NCBI GenBank assembly: GCA_963576475.1
Contig: OY754982.1
Location: forward strand, 6,786,204 to 6,850,203
Source: Molanna angustata
Taxonomy: Eukaryota > Arthropoda > Insecta > Trichoptera > Molannidae
DNA length: 64,000 nt
Reading direction: 5' to 3'
Shown: in pieces, positions 32,771-43,984 of the stretch
Numbering within the stretch: the first letter of the stretch is position 1
Layout: the number at the start of each line of letters is the position of its first letter
Translations under genes and position numbers: made by a program
Notes under the pieces: generated by a model
The model's database searches: none
What the model saw: only the letters and a program-made list of their open reading frames with translations
What the model was told of the DNA's origin: nothing

Positions 32771-33960
32771 AATAAAATATTAAAATCAAAAATACATTTA
32801 ACAAACTCATTTCATGAAAATACTAAAAATTTTCTATACCCATATGCAAAGAGGATGGTTTTTCTTAGGTATATAATAAATTTTCCTACCACTGTAATTA
32901 GTTCAAAAAGGAAGCTCTTAATTAAACAAACTGTCGCCTTTAATTATTATTCACAAAAGAAATCCATAATTAGAGCTGTCGACGTTATACTGACCAAGTT
33001 AAAATTACGTGGTTATGCGCCGAATGTTTTTGCGACATTCAATCTATTTTATTTTTAGCTTAATTTATTTTGCGAAAACACAAAATAAACAAATTGGATA
33101 CGTAAATACGGCAAAAATTTACGTGACAAAAATTACATACACGTAAAATTTTCTAGGCAGACAAATGATTTCCCTGCGCCCATTAAATAAGGGTTGCCTT
33201 TAGCATTTTCCACAAAATCACGTGCGAGGATCGCTACGTATATAATGGTATATTATATTCACAAAACGGCGAACTCACAAATGGCAAATATGATGTTATA
33301 ATTCAATTATCTTCACTGATAGCATTGATCCGAAATTTAATTATGACAAGATCATAAAATTTTGGATACGATACATTTTGGACGATATCCAAAAACATGG
33401 GGCGTTAAATTATTACGTTGTGACTGCTCCTTTTGTAATTGTGATATTTCTTTTTATGTCGAAGAAAGATTTTATAACTCAAATTATTTCAATTTTAATA
33501 ATTCTATGTAGAAATCCAGCAAATTAACTACAGGTAATCTATAGTTGCACTTTTACCGCAATAATGGGCGATTATTGCATATCTTATAGAGCATTGCTAT
33601 AAAAAATAACGAGTAGATACCTAATAAACTTTATTTGCAGAAAATACAAAACGGAATCGTTAACTCTTCACTCGATATAATGGTTAGACTGTCAATAATA
33701 GAGACAATGATCTAATCGACGTTCCTTCTTATTATCCTCTTGATTTTCTTCCATTGCTATTACTTATTTTTTAAAGACATTTTTATTAGGAAAACAATAC
33801 TCTTTTTGAGAAAGTTTAATTTCTAATCATAATATGTTTTTCATCATTGTTTTAATATAGGTACGTTCTATTGATCGGACTAATAAACCAAGTTCTAGAT
33901 GTTCTCAACAATTTATATTTCATTCTCGCAGAACATGTGTAGATAGTATTTAATGCTAAG
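32771..33960. other. No recognisable gene
   Basis: AT-rich. A short frame at 32,855-33,058 has no recognisable motif. Confidence 0.5.
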
Positions 33961-33963
33961 TAT

Positions 33964-34013
33964 AATTCTACCAAGTAAATAATCTTCAAGGAGATTATTT
34001 ACTTGGTAGAATT
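33964..34013. repeat. 22-bp perfect foldback
   Basis: Arms 33,964-33,985 and 33,992-34,013, loop of 6 nt. Core AATTCTACCAAGTAAATAAT. Confidence 0.9.
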
Positions 34014-34081
34014 CAAATATAAATGACTTAAATTTAAAGTTTAAACACAGTGTCTTTATATACTAGAATATTTGTTTGTTG

Positions 34082-34181
34082 GTTACACCGATCGCTATGA
34101 ACATTACCAAAAACTCAAGACTTGTCCTATAGTTACACCGATCGCTATTAACATTAACAAAAACTTAAGACTTGTCCTAAT
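34082..34181. repeat. 50-bp tandem duplication
   Basis: GTTACACCGATCGCTAT starts at 34,082 and 34,132, with a few substitutions between the two copies. Confidence 0.9.
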
Positions 34182-34324
34182 ATAGCGAAATTGCTGTCGG
34201 CAAAACAAATATCTCTTGTAGTTTAATTCATATTTACGCATTTTTCTAACCAGAAATTAACTTACATAAAAAAACCAACCCTTACCAAACCTAATTTAAC
34301 CTGCCCTAAAATTCTTCTTCAATG

Positions 34325-35110
34325 GCGTTAGGAACTTATGGAAGATGTGGCGCATCTCTCCTTATGCCGTCCTCCCATCTCTTCTTTATGTCGTCCTCCC
34401 ATCTCTCCTTATGTCGTCCTCCCTAGCCTAGGTTGCGGCTCTAAGGGCCTAGGCAGTAAAGGCGGGGGTGGGCGGCCGACGCTGTTGTGCCCTCGTCATT
34501 CTGTACTTAGAGAAGAGCAGGACGGACGCCTCTAGTCTCGCTCGGCAGTTACTCGTCAACTGTGGCGAATGTTGTTGTGTGGTTCGGGCACACCGCCGGC
34601 GCAGACGTCGGGTCAGACATCCTGTGTTGACAACTAGACGTCAAATCTGACAGGTGATGATTGCGTCGGATGCCCCCGGTGTTAGCCCGCGGAACCTTCG
34701 GACGCCAACACGAGGACCGAGGGGTCGGGGTACAAGCCCCTCCGACTTGAAACGGAGTGTTCTTAGCGGCCGATTTCGAAACCAATCGGAGGCCCTGACG
34801 TGTGTGGTTGGATTCTCGGGGGCAGTGGTTGAACCCGATGGATGGTGGATATTTGTGTTTGTCCGATGTTGCGGCTGCGTCCGGTGGTGAACAGGGCCAA
34901 TGGGCTCTATAGCGTCGCCGGCGTGGAAGTGGATCGCGATCTCCCTCGATGTCGTCCTCCCATCTCTCCTTCTCAGTCTTGGTCTCACAATCTTTCCTAT
35001 CCTAATCTTCTTCATGCGATATCAGGACCCCTGACGTTGGCGATGCCGGTCCACTCACGAGCCATGTTATCTGACGTCTTCCTATTCCTCGACGTCCCTC
35101 TATTTTGTCC
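34325..35110. other. GC-rich island of unknown origin
   Basis: GC content jumps well above the neighbouring DNA. It starts with three near-repeats of TCGTCCTCCCATCTCT, continues through CCGCCGGCGCAGACGTCGGG, and returns to AT-rich near 35,110. Frames of 60 to 124 codons exist on both strands but none looks conserved. The composition resembles the 5' part of a GC-rich LINE such as R1, but I could not confirm this. Confidence 0.55.
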
Positions 35111-35193
35111 TTCATAATCAGTTGGAGCAACCTTTTACCTTGTACCAAACCAAATCTAGCCTTCTTTATATTCTTCATCGTGTATTAGGTCAT

Positions 35194-35453
35194 TTAACCT
35201 GTTTGTGAGGGTGGACTATCCTGGGAGGGGGAGGTCCGATTGTCCTTCCATCTCTTCGCAGGTCTTCCGGGTAGTCTGCTGTTGTTGGATATATCTGTCT
35301 TAACAATTTTGAAAATTCTACTGTTGTCCATGCGTTCTACGTGGTTTCTCCCGAAGCGTCTTCTGCTACGTACCCAGATTGTTATCTCCTTGACACAGCA
35401 TATTGACCCGATCTGATGCGGTCCCTGAGGGTTCTTCCAGCAATGGTACGAAG
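35194..35453 (-). pseudogene. RTE-type LINE RT C-terminal relic, frameshifted
   Basis: The minus strand gives LRTIAGRTLRDRIRSGQYAV in one frame and then RRFGRNHVERMDNSRIFKIV and RLPGRPAKRWKDN in another. This is the RTE-type tail with the NHVxRM and GRPxKRW motifs. One frameshift, 5' part missing. Confidence 0.75.
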
Positions 35454-35930
35454 GGGAAATCTAATATAATTTAATTTGTCTAATCAAACCAAGCCTCAAC
35501 GAGCATTCTCCAATATAACATGCTTCTACAAAATATAATTCTCTTATGAAACTGTACAAAACTCTGTTGGCTTGTATTTATCCATGAAATTTTATGCCTT
35601 TTCACAAATATGTCATATATTTTTATTGGATACTAAGCAGTAACAGCACACAGAATTCAATACTATCCAAATGATGCGGGTTGGTTCTATTTCGACATTT
35701 TAGAAGGCGAGTGATGAAAATAAGCAAATTGCCAGTTTAAGATGTTATCGCATTATTGAAAAACAGAAAAAAGGTTGAATGATAGTCATGGGCAAGGTAC
35801 AATTTCTGTTTGTGTTTTGGTCAAGATTAAACATTGACCAAAGAGAACTTGATTGAATTGAGAATAATATATCGAGACCACAGGCATGAGTGACACATAG
35901 ATAACAGTAACTAAATATTTTCAATAACTT
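35454..35930. other. No recognisable gene
   Basis: AT-rich sequence without a recognisable motif. Confidence 0.5.
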
Positions 35931-36010
35931 TGTTTAAACCACATTATTTATTAAAATTATTCTATTGGTTTCGAAACTGACCGTTCTCTCTTCGGGCTAA
36001 TTTTCAACAT
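35931..36010 (-). mobile_element. Penelope-type terminus relic, degenerate hammerhead
   Basis: Resembles the Penelope arm at 12,775-12,855: AACTTTGTTTA, then GGTTTCGAAACT and CCGTTCTC. On the minus strand CCGAAGA stands where CTGAAGA would be, and GAAAC is at 35,968-35,972. Stem III does not pair well, so it is probably inactive. Confidence 0.5.
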
Positions 36011-36114
36011 ACACAGAATGTGACGGTGTGTTTTAGAAGACTATGGGATTGGAGGTTCGGGAAAGGAACTAGGGGCGGGTCTTGTGTGAAGTGGGTAATA
36101 TTGGTTGAAAAGAA

Positions 36115-36495
36115 ACATAATAAATGATTGTTAGAAAACATACAAACATACTAAATTATTATTGGAAAACATAGAAACAAAATAATTTATTGTAGTAATT
36201 GACATAGATTGTTAATAAATAATTGTTGAAAACATAGAAAAATTTAATAATTGTTTGAAAATATAGAAATATAATAAATAATTGTTGGAAAATATAGAAA
36301 TATAATAAATAAATGTTGGAAATCATAGAAACATAGTGTATAATTATTGTTGTATAACATAATTATACCTGTAATGAAAAAAATGTTGGAATACATAGAA
36401 ACATAAAAAAAATTGTTGGAAAACATAGAAACATAATAAATAATTGTTGGATAGCATAGAAACATAATTACTGTTGGAAAACATAGAGACATAAA
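36115..36495. repeat. Imperfect ~31-bp minisatellite
   Basis: Repeated units of GTTGGAAAACATAGAAACAT with variable AATAAT spacers, roughly a dozen. Confidence 0.85.
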
Positions 36496-37376
36496 ATTGC
36501 ATACCTAGGCCACATATTCAGAGGAGGCAAGTATTCGCTCCTGCAGCTCATCATCGAGAGAATGATCAAGGGAAGACGTGGAGTGGGCAGAAGAAATTGC
36601 TCCGAATATTCCAGTCTGCTCCCCTAGTCAACGTGTACCTAATTTATATCATTATAGAACAAGAAATGAATCATGAAAACATAACTCAATGTATGGAAGT
36701 GACAGTTGATTGTCACGTCACAACTGTCACTTCTACACATTGAGTTAATTAGTTTTGCGCTAAACGATACGTTTCCTAGTCATAATTGACAGATATCCAG
36801 ACCTGGGCAGGGCTGCCCTATATTGCCCGAACTAGAAAGGCGTTTGCCCAGACCTGACAAGACACTTAAAAAAGAAAAAGCTCCAAACAAATAAATTTGC
36901 TTCTACAATGGATTTACATGACCAAAACAATTTGGGTCATACATTAGCCCACCACTAGTTGAAAGTAGGTATCGAATTCTCCGTGAACAATAAAGGGGTT
37001 ATTTTAATCATTGCATTCATAGAGAACAAATTGTTTCTTCATTTTCTTCTTGTTTCTTTTTTTTTTTAGCTTGAAACATTTCTGCTCCGGAAGGTTTCAA
37101 ACAAACCGGAAACCGCATTTTTCGCTTTGTTGCCAGTTGATCACATAAATGTAAATTGATTTAGAAAATGTCGTTCTATATTGGTTTATAAATTTTCATT
37201 TATTGAAGACAAATTGGGGCGCTTTTTTGGGTCAGATGGATGTAGTAGATTTTTATTGTTTTTCATGGACAATTTTTTTTATATCATTTTACTTTCATTT
37301 CGATTCATTTGCTGTTGTATATTTTAAATAGACAAATATCGGCTTCATCCGAATGCTACAATTGAATAATGCATAT
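36496..37376. other. No clear gene; one foldback at 36,681-36,747
   Basis: 36,681-36,747 is an imperfect inverted repeat (AACTCAATGTA, GAAGTGACAGTTG arms). The rest has no recognisable feature. Confidence 0.55.
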
Positions 37377-37556
37377 TGATATGTTATAAAAAATATAAAA
37401 ATACTTGGTAATTGTTCTATTGTGTTTATTTGATTATTGACGCGTTTCGTGCAAAGCACATCGTCAGAATAATGTGCTTTGCACGAAACGCGTCAATAAT
37501 CAAATAAACACAATAGAACAATTACCAAGTATTTTTATATTTTTTATAACATATCA
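37377..37556. mobile_element. 85-bp perfect palindrome with 10-nt loop
   Basis: Arms 37,377-37,461 and 37,472-37,556 are exact reverse complements as read base by base. The minus strand across the centre contains a hammerhead motif. Likely a Penelope-type inverted terminus or a non-autonomous derivative of one. Confidence 0.92.
37432..37473 (-). ncRNA. Canonical-looking type I hammerhead ribozyme
   Basis: Minus strand: stem I ATTATT/AATAAT (6 bp), core CTGACGA, stem II GTGC-TTT-GCAC with one preceding T, GAA, stem III AC-GC-GT (2 bp), and C as the cleavage-site base, giving a GUC triplet. All invariant core positions I can check are present. A 2-bp stem III is typical of Penelope-element hammerheads, which normally act as dimers. 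It sits inside a palindrome, so a competing long hairpin is possible. Confidence 0.7.
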
Positions 37557-37648
37557 ACGTACAATGGAGTTCTATCAAGAATTGTCGATCGACAAACTAA
37601 ACTTAGAATAATGCATACCTATTTAATATGAGTTTTTTTCCAAATAAC

Positions 37649-38660
37649 CAGTGCCCCGTTTCACCATTGTACTTTTCAACTTTTCACTTTTCGCTTTGCG
37701 ATTTGAGAATTTCGCAAAGTGCAAAACGTTCGCGTTCCACGAAAAAAAATGGTCACTTTGCGGCGTCGCCAAACATTTACAAAGTCTTTTCAATTGACGC
37801 TAGCGACACCTAGTGATAACTTAGTAGTACCGAGTGTTTCGCGCGTAGCGTACACGATCATTTGACACCGTTCGTTCTTGTCTGTTCTGTGATTTCGTTG
37901 TTGTTGTAAGAAAATGAGCCGGAAGACAATATTAAGAAAAAAATAGCCGTGTTGGGGATAATTAATGAAAAAAAAGGAGTTATTTTTGGAGTAATTAGTG
38001 ACACTATCACTAATACAGTGAAACAACAGGTGCTTCACTGAATTATTTGCTGTTGAGGAGACAATCATTTGCTTCTCTTAGTGCTGTTCTGTACCGTAAA
38101 ATATGTGTAAATTAGTAGTGAAATAATCATATAAACTTAGAAAAAGCGGACATAATAATCACATAAACATAGTTTAAATTACCTAAAAAAATCAGAATAA
38201 ATCGTGTACTCAATCAAGACATATTCACACTGAGTGCTATTTATGCGAAAGTATTCGAGGAACTGCGTGGGTAAAATATTTTCGAAATTTATCCTTTCTC
38301 TATAATTTCTTACAACCCCGTCTTCCTCATCCCTTTCTAACAATAATTTATGCAAAATTTTATAATTAATTTACTCAAAAATTCTAAACAAACAACTTAT
38401 ACTTTCACAACTCGACGAATGGCAAATTTGAAATGTCAAAATATTCTTTTCAATTTATTCGCAAGGTTTGCAAAGTTTTTTATGAAAAGTAGCGATGGTG
38501 GAACAGAACGGCTTATTAGCTTTGCAATAGGCGTCTACTTTTCGCTTTGCACATTGCAACTTTTACTTTGCGATAAAATGTAATGGTGGAACGAAAACAA
38601 GCCGACGAATTGCAAAGTGCAAAGCGCAAAGTTGAAAAGTACGATGGTGGAACGGGGCAC
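37649..38660. mobile_element. Non-autonomous DNA transposon, ~60-bp imperfect inverted ends
   Basis: The left end GTGCCCCGTTTCACCATTGT (from about 37,652) and the right end, reverse complement of GATGGTGGAACGGGGCAC (to about 38,659), are imperfect inverted repeats, and both continue into TACTTTTCAACTTT-like sequence. About 1 kb long with no transposase. The interior repeats GCAAAGTGCAAAGCG motifs. The terminal GCCCCGTTCCACCA style suggests PIF/Harbinger, but the target duplication is unclear. Confidence 0.65.
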
Positions 38661-38696
38661 AGCTGTCCCTGTCCAGAAAAGCAATTATTGTGTTAA

Positions 38697-39498
38697 GGAG
38701 GCGACTGCTGCCAACGTACCTATTTATTCAATTAGATATTGCATCATTATTACAAAACGAATCATTTTGAAAAAAATATCTTAGTTTGGATATTAATAAA
38801 GAAAAAGAAACCTTTACTTTTTAGAGGGTGACTGCTGCCAACGTACCTATTTTATTCAATTTGAATTTGCATCATTACTACAAAACGAACCATTTTAAAA
38901 AAAATAATCTGGTTAGTTTGGATATTAATAAAGAAAAATATACCTCAACTTTTTAATTATGTTCTGTATATATTCTTGTTGAAAAATAATAAGCATACCC
39001 CGATTTTTGACAATTATCTTAAATTTCTAAAAAACTATAAGGTATATAGCATTATATTTTTTTATAAATTAAAGAAGAACAAAATATCTGGAAAAATATA
39101 TTGTGACGTTGCATTAATGCATCAGGTTAAGTAAATAAACCAAAAAACTAATTTCGCAATGGCGCTGAATGGAAAATAAATGTTTTTTTTAGGTTTCTTT
39201 ACTAAACCTGAAGCATTAATGCAACGTCACAACATATTTTTCCAGATATTTGGTTCTTTAATTTTAAAAACATATATATTGCTCTATAGTTTTTTTAAAA
39301 ATATAAGATAAATGTAAAAAATCGGGGTACGCCATTATTTTTCTACAAGAATTTATACAGAACATTATCAAAAAGTTAAGGAATATTTTTCTTTATTAAT
39401 TATCTAAATTATTTTTTTCAAAACGATTTGATTAGAAATATAAATAATGATGGATATATCAAATTGAAAAATAGGTATGTTGGCAGCAGTCTCCCCCT
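38697..39498. mobile_element. Foldback MITE copy 1, TTAA-type, duplicated left end
   Basis: Left flank TTAA (38,693-38,696), right flank TTAT. The outer motif GACTGCTGCCAACGTACC is inverted at the right end (GTTGGCAGCAGTC). Most of its length is inverted repeat around a centre near 39,170. The left terminal ~125 bp occurs twice (from 38,697 and 38,822). Related to 51,383-52,059. Its interior GACGTTGCATTAATGC is the mirrored motif near the centre. Confidence 0.85.
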
Positions 39499-39545
39499 TA
39501 TAAGTAATAAATATAATAATAGGTTCTCCAACGGTCGAACATATT

Positions 39546-39776
39546 AGCTGTATGGCACCGGCTTCGAATAGTGCTTCCACTATTTTCGATTATTGTTTTC
39601 GAGTTTTCCGTAAGACTCGGGTGATCGAAACTTCACGCAATGAGGTCCACCACCCATTCTGAATGTGAGACGAGACTGGTGTATGTACGCACGTGTTGTA
39701 CTCCCTTTTACAAGGTAATGCACACCTGTCGCTGGTTACCCCACATTGTGGGATATGGCGTGATGGAATGAATGAA
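39546..39776 (-). mobile_element. SINE body, second copy
   Basis: Matches the body of the SINE at 8,703-9,001 in the same orientation, with many substitutions and short deletions, and without the tRNA-like head. Confidence 0.7.
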
Positions 39777-40059
39777 CAAATCATACATCTTACTGAAACT
39801 TATACATATCATTCAATCAACTGTCACAAATAGTCGATGGCGTTATATGGATTTTTCCAGTCTACTGATCGATTATTCAGATTTTCTGTCATTTGTCATA
39901 CAGGTAGGTACCTACATATAGATGACGAAACTCGGAAATACTCGGAAAATCAAGATATTTTATTTCTCTATTATTTGTATTGGAATTTTAATATTATGAT
40001 GCAAGACAGGGTTAGAAATAAGGAAATTTTCATTTATTTATTTAAATAATCTTATTAAT

Positions 40060-40320
40060 AATTTCAGAATTAACCTTGTGGTACATTTTTAAAAAACTTT
40101 TAAAAAACACAAATCACTTTGTTTACAACACTTTTAGAGTTATTTTTAAAAATCTACCGGTTTCGAAGTTCTCCTCTTTTTTAATAATTTCAGAATTAAC
40201 CTTGTGGTACATTTTTAAAAAAACTTTTAAAAAACACAAATCACTTTGTTTACAATACTTTTTGAGTTATTTTTAAAAATCTACCGGTTTTGAAGCAACT
40301 GCTTCCTCCTCAGGACTGAT
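40060..40320 (-). mobile_element. Tandem pair of Penelope-type terminus repeats
   Basis: About 125-bp unit repeated (GAATTAACCTTGTGGTACAT at about 40,068 and 40,193), each ending in CTACCGGTTT. The second unit carries a fuller hammerhead-like motif. Tandem hammerhead-bearing terminal repeats are characteristic of Penelope-like elements and their short derivatives. Confidence 0.6.
40278..40317 (-). ncRNA. Hammerhead-like motif
   Basis: Minus strand: stem I AGTC/GATT, core CTGAGGA, stem II GAAGC-AGTT-GCTTC, then AAA where GAA is expected, stem III AC-CG-GT and A at the cleavage position. One key G is replaced, so cleavage is doubtful. Confidence 0.5.
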
Positions 40321-41259
40321 TATAACTAACTTTCTACGATTGTGTGTAACTGTTATTTTGAACACATTATTAGATGGAGCAGAGAGGGACTTGCGGACGA
40401 TGGGCGTTGTAAATTGGCGGCAGGAAGCGATGGTCAAGGAGGGGTGGAGGGAGCTTCTGGAGGAGGCCAGGACCTACGATGGATTGTAGCGCCACTGATT
40501 GATTGCAATTTAAATAATCTTCATTAAAAATAGATAACAGCAGCCCAACTAGGTATACCTGTTCTAGGGCTAGCAGTGTACATATTATTATAATACTTCA
40601 CAGGAGACATATAGGTTGTACCTATTTGCATTTTTAATAAGTATCCAAACAATATAAACTTAATTGTCGTACATAGATTATAAATGGAATGCAGTCATCA
40701 TGATATTCATATACCTACATAATATTAATGTGGGAAATACTCAATGACGCAGCCAAAGGCGCAGGAAAAGCCGTAGCCGTACAAAAATGAAATGAATGAA
40801 TTGTGTATGTAGGTATCTTGAAATTTTTATTTGTAAATTTCACAAATAATCTGAAACAGTATCTCTGAACTGAACTGACAGAGCATAGATATGATCCGTC
40901 AGTCATTTCTTTATTCAGTCGAGTCTCAGATCGAATCAAGACAGCACAAAATTTCTAAAACAATCAGGATTTTTTGCGAAAAAGGAAAGGAAAATGAAGA
41001 AGAAAAAAACAACTATATAAATTATGTCTATAACATCCTTACACTACGTTGTCGAACATTTGATACATTTTAATTCTCCCGTAGAAGTGAGAAAATAATT
41101 TTACATAAAGAAAGATGTCACCTATAAAACGAATGTACACACGTTGTGATGGTTTAACCACATGAAAATAATATTTTTTTTTATTTATTTCACTTACATA
41201 TAAAATGAGTGGGTTATGGCAACACTAAACTTTCCACATTATGTTAGTTAGTACGCCTT
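40321..41259. other. No recognisable gene
   Basis: A short GC-richer patch at 40,375-40,490 reads as a small frame on the plus strand but has no recognisable family. Confidence 0.5.
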
Positions 41260-41345
41260 AGTAGGTGGTTGACTGGTAGAGATTGCTTGCGGGCAATAAG
41301 TCCGCCACATTGTATAAATCAATAAAAGTCTTTTATTATTATCCA
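41260..41345 (+). repeat. Probable LINE/SINE 3' end, hairpin and tail
   Basis: GTTGACTGGTAGAGATTGC then GGCAATAAGTCCGCC, followed by AATAAAAG. I associate this motif with the 3' ends of dispersed insect retroelements, from memory only. Confidence 0.5.
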
Positions 41346-41424
41346 ATCTCTTCACGGGTTAACCGGTAAAAAAAAACTAAACAACGAAGGAGTTCTCAAG
41401 TTGCTTAGTTATTATGCATAATAT

Positions 41425-41945
41425 TTATAGTGGTGATAGCAAAAATTTTCGAACTATCGAGCATGTGTTTATAATCACACTCTTTTGAATGTGTGTGATT
41501 ATAAAATTTGGCAGATCAAGTTTCTTAATAGAATCATTTATATTTTTTGGTACAACTCCTGTAGATGATATAATAAACGGTATTATTGTAACTTTATTTT
41601 GTCCCCATTGGGTTTTGATCTGTTCCGCTAGAGGGAGGTATTTTTGAATTTTTTCTGTATATTTTTGTTCTAAATTTGTTGTATTAGGAATAGATATTTC
41701 AATTAAATGGGTTTGTTTAGTATTTTTCTCAATCAATGTTATATCGGGTCTATGGTGTTGGTTGGTTCTATCTGTAATTATATCTCTGTTCCATTAAAGT
41801 TTATGTGTGTTGTTTTCAATAACTGCCAATGGGGAATATTGAAACCAAGGTGGTGGAGAATCTATTAAATTATATTTTTTTGCTAAAGCGATGTGTATCT
41901 GCTTGCAAACATTATCATGTCTATGTGTATACTCTGTTGGTGCAA
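41425..41945 (-). pseudogene. Insect LINE C-terminal domain relic, copy 1
   Basis: Minus strand reads THRHDNVCKQIHIALAKKYN, then SPPPWFQYSPLAVIENNTHK, one stop, WNRDIITDRT, RRPD-like HRPDITLIEK and HLIEISIPNT, ending QKSVIINTCSIVRKFL. The PD...LIE pattern looks like a PD-(D/E)XK-type segment that I associate with the C-terminus of certain insect LINE proteins. One in-frame stop and no RT palm in place. Confidence 0.65.
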
Positions 41946-41954
41946 GAGCAGAAT

Positions 41955-42243
41955 ATTATTATTATTATTGCAAACATGTTGATCTCGGTTATGATCCGGT
42001 AATTTCCTTCACAACGGAGCGTACCTACTCAAGTTGTGAGGCTATGTCTTTGTGTGGTTGTGTGTAGTTGTTTAAAGTGGTACCTGTAGAAATTTTCTGA
42101 CTATTGTGCATGTGTTGATTATTGTAGTTTTTTGTAAGTTGGTGATGACGTATGGGGGTAACTTTAGTTAGTCTATATTTTTTTGGAGTGCTTTTGGTAT
42201 GATGTCTGTAGATGATAATATTATTGGGACTATTGTTACTTTA
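41955..42243 (-). pseudogene. Insect LINE C-terminal domain relic, copy 2, with (AAT)n tail
   Basis: 42,243-42,072 on the minus strand reads KVTIVPIILSST, one stop, LQKTTIINTCTIVRKFL and then a stop. It is a second, diverged copy of the end of the same domain as 41,425. The 3' region runs to (AAT)n at 41,955-41,975, and its 5' end abuts (ATT)n at 42,235-42,262. Confidence 0.65.
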
Positions 42244-42262
42244 TTATTATTATTATTATTAT

Positions 42263-43130
42263 TGTTACGCCTTCTTTCCTTTTGAAAGGTTGACAATCTC
42301 TAAATACACATGCTTATTATTTAATACATTTTGAATACCAACATACATATGATGATGTAGAAAGCAATGTCGGTATTGTCTTTTAATCACCATCAAACTA
42401 GGCAAAACCTGTGTCGTGATGGCTATTTTACTACCATACATAAATATAAAACATTAAGTGCATTCAAAACATTAATTTAGTATTAACCTAATACATACAA
42501 AAATACAATATTAATATAGTACACATGAAAATAAAAAATAACTAAATTACATTTTTTCCGTGGGTAATTTAAATCTCAGTATGCCCTTCGTCACGTGCCT
42601 AAAATATATCTTTATTCTTGTTTATAACACAGATTTTTTTTGTTAATAGTGACAAAATTTTATATTAAAATTTACCGAACTATAGTGACAACAAAACATT
42701 TGGTTTCGTGCAACCAAATGTTTTGTGCACACAGCCAAACAGTACAGTCATTAATAAATAAACCTTTATTGCTGATAACAAAGTTTTGGCTGAAACGCAT
42801 GTAGCCAGTTCGGTTGCCACAGTATGTTTTTCAATGTGTTTGCGAAAGAATATCTATCTTAAACCTATCTCTGTTTAGAAAGAACGCCCGTCGAATAAAG
42901 TATACAGTGACGACAGAAATGAAATGATTTGTCGTGGTCTTCCAAGAAAAGGATGGCTTTACCATGTGAACGAGATCCTGAAAGAAGGAAACGTAAACAC
43001 AATAACGTAAGCTTGAACAATAGACGAACATGTATGTAAGAGAAGATGAACGAATGCGGATACGAATATGAGATGGAAAACTGTGGCTTTCGCTTCTCTC
43101 TGTCAGTACAATTAGGGACATGACGTGATA
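42263..43130 (-). other. LINE 3' stem-loop region, otherwise no gene
   Basis: Contains a LINE-type 3' stem-loop at 42,390-42,422 and a 14-bp inverted repeat CAAAACATTTGGTT/AACCAAATGTTTTG at 42,691-42,725. No gene recognised. Confidence 0.55.
42390..42422 (-). ncRNA. LINE 3' stem-loop CCATCA...TGATGG
   Basis: Minus strand: CCATCA outer stem, inner ACAGG-TTTTG-CCTAGT. Same inner plan as the hairpins at 46,006 and 50,514 with a different outer stem. Confidence 0.6.
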
Positions 43131-43135
43131 GTTAA

Positions 43136-43578
43136 TGTCCTAGTTTGCAATTTCTTCTTCAACGGCTCTACGGTCAATATCGAGCCTTGGCTCCCAGTTA
43201 CTTCCTCCTTTAACCTCACCCGTGCACACTCAGAAGCTGGGACGCGTCCCTCACAATATCGTTTTCCCATCACAGCCTCGGTATCCCGACCTTTTTTTTG
43301 TCATCTGGGTGCCCCTCTAGGACTCCCGCGATGATGGTATTATCTGAACATGCCCGGCCCATCTAAGCCTGTGTAGTCTTATATGTGTTCAGAAAGTTTG
43401 GGAGTTTTATATATTATATTGAAAAACTTAACGTAGAATCCAATCCTCTATGTTTTTCCATCATTCACGGGTCCCAGGATTTTCTACAGCACTCTTCTTT
43501 CAAAGATGTCCAACATCTCCGCAGACCTTGCTGTCTGTCCAAGCCTCACACCCAAATGATACAACAGTCCTGATGACT
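43136..43578 (-). pseudogene. LINE RT C-terminal relic with frameshifts
   Basis: Minus strand: TVVSFGCEAWTDSK in one frame, EMLDIFERRVL then KILGPVNDGK in another, then LRWAGHVQ and NWEPRLDIDRRAVEEE. These match the LYGSETW, FERKVLRKI-GPV and WAGHV order of RTE-like or CR1-like insect LINE RTs. At least two frameshifts and two stops. Confidence 0.7.
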
Positions 43579-43984
43579 GTTTAAAACAGGGTAATTTCTG
43601 TGGTAATAAAGAGAATAATGCTTTGTTTTCTGTCGCTATTTAACTTTTTATTTCTAGCATAATATATCTTCATTGTCTTTATTGATTGTTGAACAGTTTC
43701 ACAAGTATGCAGTATATCATAATAATAATAAGTTTTTATAATTTTTTTTTAACATTTCGATAAGTTTTTCTTTCAGTTAATGAGCAGGGGCGTGCAATGC
43801 TTCACAAACCATATTATATATGCATCATACAAAATTATACATAAAAAATAAAAAAAGCATAAAGAATAGGTACATAACACATCAATGTACAAACAAAAAT
43901 AAAAACGAAGTAATATAACCGTAAATATCTATTAAAATCATTTACATAAGTAACTGCATAATTATTGATGGCCATCTTTTGTGA
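43579..43984. other. No recognisable gene
   Basis: AT-rich sequence. Confidence 0.5.

Noticed and set aside
34338..35117. Host gene in the GC-rich island
   Set aside because: Several overlapping short frames on both strands, no conserved motif and no splice structure I could support.
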